Shown here one piece after another: positions 6,075 to 7,595 of a DNA stretch of 7,595 nucleotides. The position numbers and the translations under genes were made by a program. The number at the start of each line of letters is the position of its first letter. The first letter of the stretch is position 1. The notes under the pieces were generated by a model. The model was given only the letters and a program-made list of their open reading frames with translations, searched no databases and was not told the DNA's origin. The stretch comes from Syntrophus sp. (in: bacteria) (GTDB lineage Bacteria > Desulfobacterota > Syntrophia > Syntrophales > UBA8958). Location of the stretch: positions 1-7,595 of the forward strand of contig DMAT01000020.1 of the NCBI GenBank assembly GCA_003451635.1. Reading direction: 5' to 3'.

Positions 6075-6253
6075 GGGGATAGCCTAGCACAAATTATTTT
6101 TTAGTCCAAGGATGATGAACCGGAATTGCGATTTTTCTTGATAAAAAGGCGGACAAAGGGTACAAAACGAGGCGGTAGCATCGAAAATTCGCGACCATCA
6201 CGGTTTGCCCCTGGGGAGTAAATACCGGTGGCCGGACGACACGGAGGCAAGAG
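6075..6253. other. Divergent intergenic region between mobA and the CoA ligase gene
   Basis: The 179-base gap must hold the start signals for both directions. A plausible rightward promoter was found; none convincing was found for mobA, although the stretch next to it (about 6089-6105) is AT-rich. A CCGG-TGG-CCGG symmetric element lies in the ligase leader at about 6225-6235 and could be a protein site or a chance feature. No small gene is evident. Confidence 0.5.
6138..6166 (+). promoter_or_regulatory. Candidate sigma70 promoter for the CoA ligase gene
   Basis: TTGATA (6138-6143, five of six consensus bases) is followed after 17 bases by TACAAA (6161-6166, four of six). Transcription would start near 6173 and give a leader of about 80 bases before the ATG at 6254. 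It is the best-matching promoter seen in the window, but this is a match by eye only. Confidence 0.45.
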
Positions 6254-7549
6254 ATGTACTGGGAAAAAGATATTGAAACTATGAGCCGGGGAAATCTGGC
6301 TGCCCTGCAATTGGAACGTCTGCAAAAAACGATCGGACAGGCGGCTAATTCTTTCTATTACGACAAGCTGTTCAAGGAGATCGGCCTGAAGACGGAAGAT
6401 GTTCGTTCTCTCGCTGACCTTGACAAGATCCCCCCGACGACAAAGGAAGATCTCCGGGAGCACTGGCCATACGGATTTCTGGCTACATCCCGGGACGAAC
6501 TGGTGCGGATGCATTCCTCTTCGGGAACAACGGGCCGGGCAACGGTCATCTTCCACACCCAAAGCGACATCGACTCCTGGACCAATCTCTTGTCCCGATG
6601 CATGTATATGACGGGCATGCGCAAGGGCGATGTTTTTCAGAACATGATGACCTATGGCCTTTTCACCGGGGGGCTGGGCTTCCACTACGGTGCGGAAAGA
6701 ATCGGGGCGCTGGTCATTCCCGCCGGGGCCGGCAACAGCAAGCGCCAGATCCAACTCCTCAAGGACTTTGAGACTACAGTTATCCACATCATCCCCAGCT
6801 ACGCCCTCCATCTATCCACGGTTTTTGAGGAACTCCAAATAGACACGAAGGACACGAATATCCGCATGGCCTATGTAGGCGCCGAGCCCCATTCAGAGAA
6901 AATGCGGCAGAAAATTGAGGACATTTACGGTTTCAAGGCCTACAATTCCTACGGCCTCTCGGAGATGAACGGTCCCGGCGTGGCCTTCGAGTGTACCCGC
7001 CAGAACGGTCTCCACATCTGGGAAGACAACTTTCTCGTGGAGGTTCTGGATCCCGTTACCATGAAACCGCTGCCGGACGGGGAGGAAGGGGAACTCGTCC
7101 TGACGACCCTCGCCAGGGAAGGAATGCCGATCATCCGCTACCGAACGAAGGACCTTACCCGCATTCTCCCGGGAGACTGCCCTTGCGGACGCACCCACCG
7201 CCGCATTGAGCGCATCAAGGGACGAACGGACGACATGCTGATCCTCAAGGGCGTCAACATCTTTCCCATCCAGATCGAAAAGAAACTCATGGAAATTCCC
7301 GGCGTCGGGAAAAACTTTCTCATCATCCTGGACCGGGAAGGCTACAACGATCACATGACGATCAAGGTCGAAGTGGAAAGACAGTTCTTCGACGGAGACC
7401 TGAAGCATCTCGAACAGTTAAGACGTAAAATTGTCGAGGGGCTCAAGAGCGATATCCTCATTACCCCCAAAGTTGACCTGGTGGACCCCGACAGTCTGCC
7501 CCAGTCGGAAGGAAAAGCGAAGAGGGTTATCGACAACCGTAAAGATTGA
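6254..7549 (+). CDS. paaK: Phenylacetate-CoA ligase-type adenylate-forming enzyme
   Basis: A 431-residue protein, the standard PaaK length, that should activate an aryl or related carboxylic acid with ATP and CoA through an acyl-adenylate. Motifs in order: the ATP-binding loop SSSGTTGRATV (88-98), AYVGAEPHSEKMR (206-218), YGLSEMNGPGVAFEC (233-247), GELVLTTLAREGMPIIRYRT (279-298), CPCGRTHRRIERIKGR (309-324), DDMLILKGVNIFP (326-338), and the C-terminal EGKAKRVIDNR (419-429) with the conserved lysine region (Lys421/Lys423). The ATG at 6254 has ACGGAGG (6241-6247) 6 bases before it. The gene faces away from mobA and ends at TGA 7547-7549; only 46 bases follow, with no gene or clear terminator. 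In anaerobes PaaK homologues often serve aromatic amino acid fermentation or arylacetate degradation, and many activate substrates other than phenylacetate, so the symbol denotes family. The distance to the acyl-CoA dehydrogenase makes a direct pathway link uncertain. Confidence 0.92.
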   Translation: MYWEKDIETMSRGNLAALQLERLQKTIGQAANSFYYDKLFKEIGLKTEDVRSLADLDKIPPTTKEDLREHWPYGFLATSRDELVRMHSSSGTTGRATVIFHTQSDIDSWTNLLSRCMYMTGMRKGDVFQNMMTYGLFTGGLGFHYGAERIGALVIPAGAGNSKRQIQLLKDFETTVIHIIPSYALHLSTVFEELQIDTKDTNIRMAYVGAEPHSEKMRQKIEDIYGFKAYNSYGLSEMNGPGVAFECTRQNGLHIWEDNFLVEVLDPVTMKPLPDGEEGELVLTTLAREGMPIIRYRTKDLTRILPGDCPCGRTHRRIERIKGRTDDMLILKGVNIFPIQIEKKLMEIPGVGKNFLIILDREGYNDHMTIKVEVERQFFDGDLKHLEQLRRKIVEGLKSDILITPKVDLVDPDSLPQSEGKAKRVIDNRKD

Positions 7550-7595
7550 CGATGGCGCCGTTTGATAGTGATCGGTTTACAGACTTTTTCAGTTT
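7550..7595. other. Short tail after the CoA ligase gene
   Basis: Forty-six bases to the right edge. No reading frame of note (an ATGGCGCCG start closes at TAG after four codons) and no stem-loop followed by T residues was seen. The next gene, if any, starts outside the window. Confidence 0.4.

Noticed and set aside
6101..6811. 236-codon open frame on the minus strand opposite the CoA ligase
   Set aside because: Antisense to a gene with clear motifs; no recognisable domain and no ribosome binding site of note. The same applies to 6893-7408.
1..7595. Novel defence, CRISPR, retron or mobile element system
   Set aside because: Every long frame is accounted for by known metabolic families or their antisense shadows; no repeat array, transposase, reverse transcriptase or toxin-antitoxin pair was seen.

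Overview
The window reads as ordinary chromosomal DNA from an anaerobic, fairly GC-rich bacterium. The gene content fits a syntrophic or fatty-acid/aromatic-degrading Desulfobacterota relative such as the Syntrophus/Smithella group. That placement is inferred from gene content only: fix-type electron transfer genes, a butyryl-CoA-dehydrogenase-like enzyme, a PaaK-type ligase, an OFA-family carrier and MobA. No rRNA, tRNA, CRISPR array, insertion sequence or phage gene was seen.

Layout. Seven protein genes fill almost all of the window. Six lie on the minus strand, in transcription order: mobA (6074-5505), an OFA-family MFS transporter (5443-4118), fixC (3978-2692), fixX (2695-2411), an acyl-CoA dehydrogenase (2212-1073), and the ETF beta subunit (1056-289), followed by the ETF alpha subunit (278 to the left edge, cut off after 92 codons). 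One gene, a phenylacetate-CoA-ligase-type enzyme (6254-7549), runs the other way from mobA. A rho-independent terminator at 4056-4093 closes the transporter unit, so fixC needs its own promoter; a plausible one lies at 4018-4046. A 198-base gap separates fixX from the dehydrogenase and also holds a plausible promoter.

How the genes may work together. The dehydrogenase moves electrons between an acyl-CoA/enoyl-CoA pair and the ETF. The ETF (FixA/FixB type) exchanges electrons with FixC and FixX, the split counterpart of ETF:quinone oxidoreductase, and so probably with the quinone pool. All the parts of a FixABCX system plus its acyl-CoA dehydrogenase are therefore present, in the order C-X-dehydrogenase-A-B. 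The CoA ligase could supply an activated acid, MobA makes the molybdenum/tungsten cofactor used by enzymes such as formate dehydrogenase, and the carrier may move a small carboxylate. These functional links are inferences from adjacency.

No unambiguous new system was found. The points most worth a second look are the rearranged fix module, the unresolved bifurcating status of its ETF, the small hairpin over the fixC ribosome binding site, and the substrate of the transporter.
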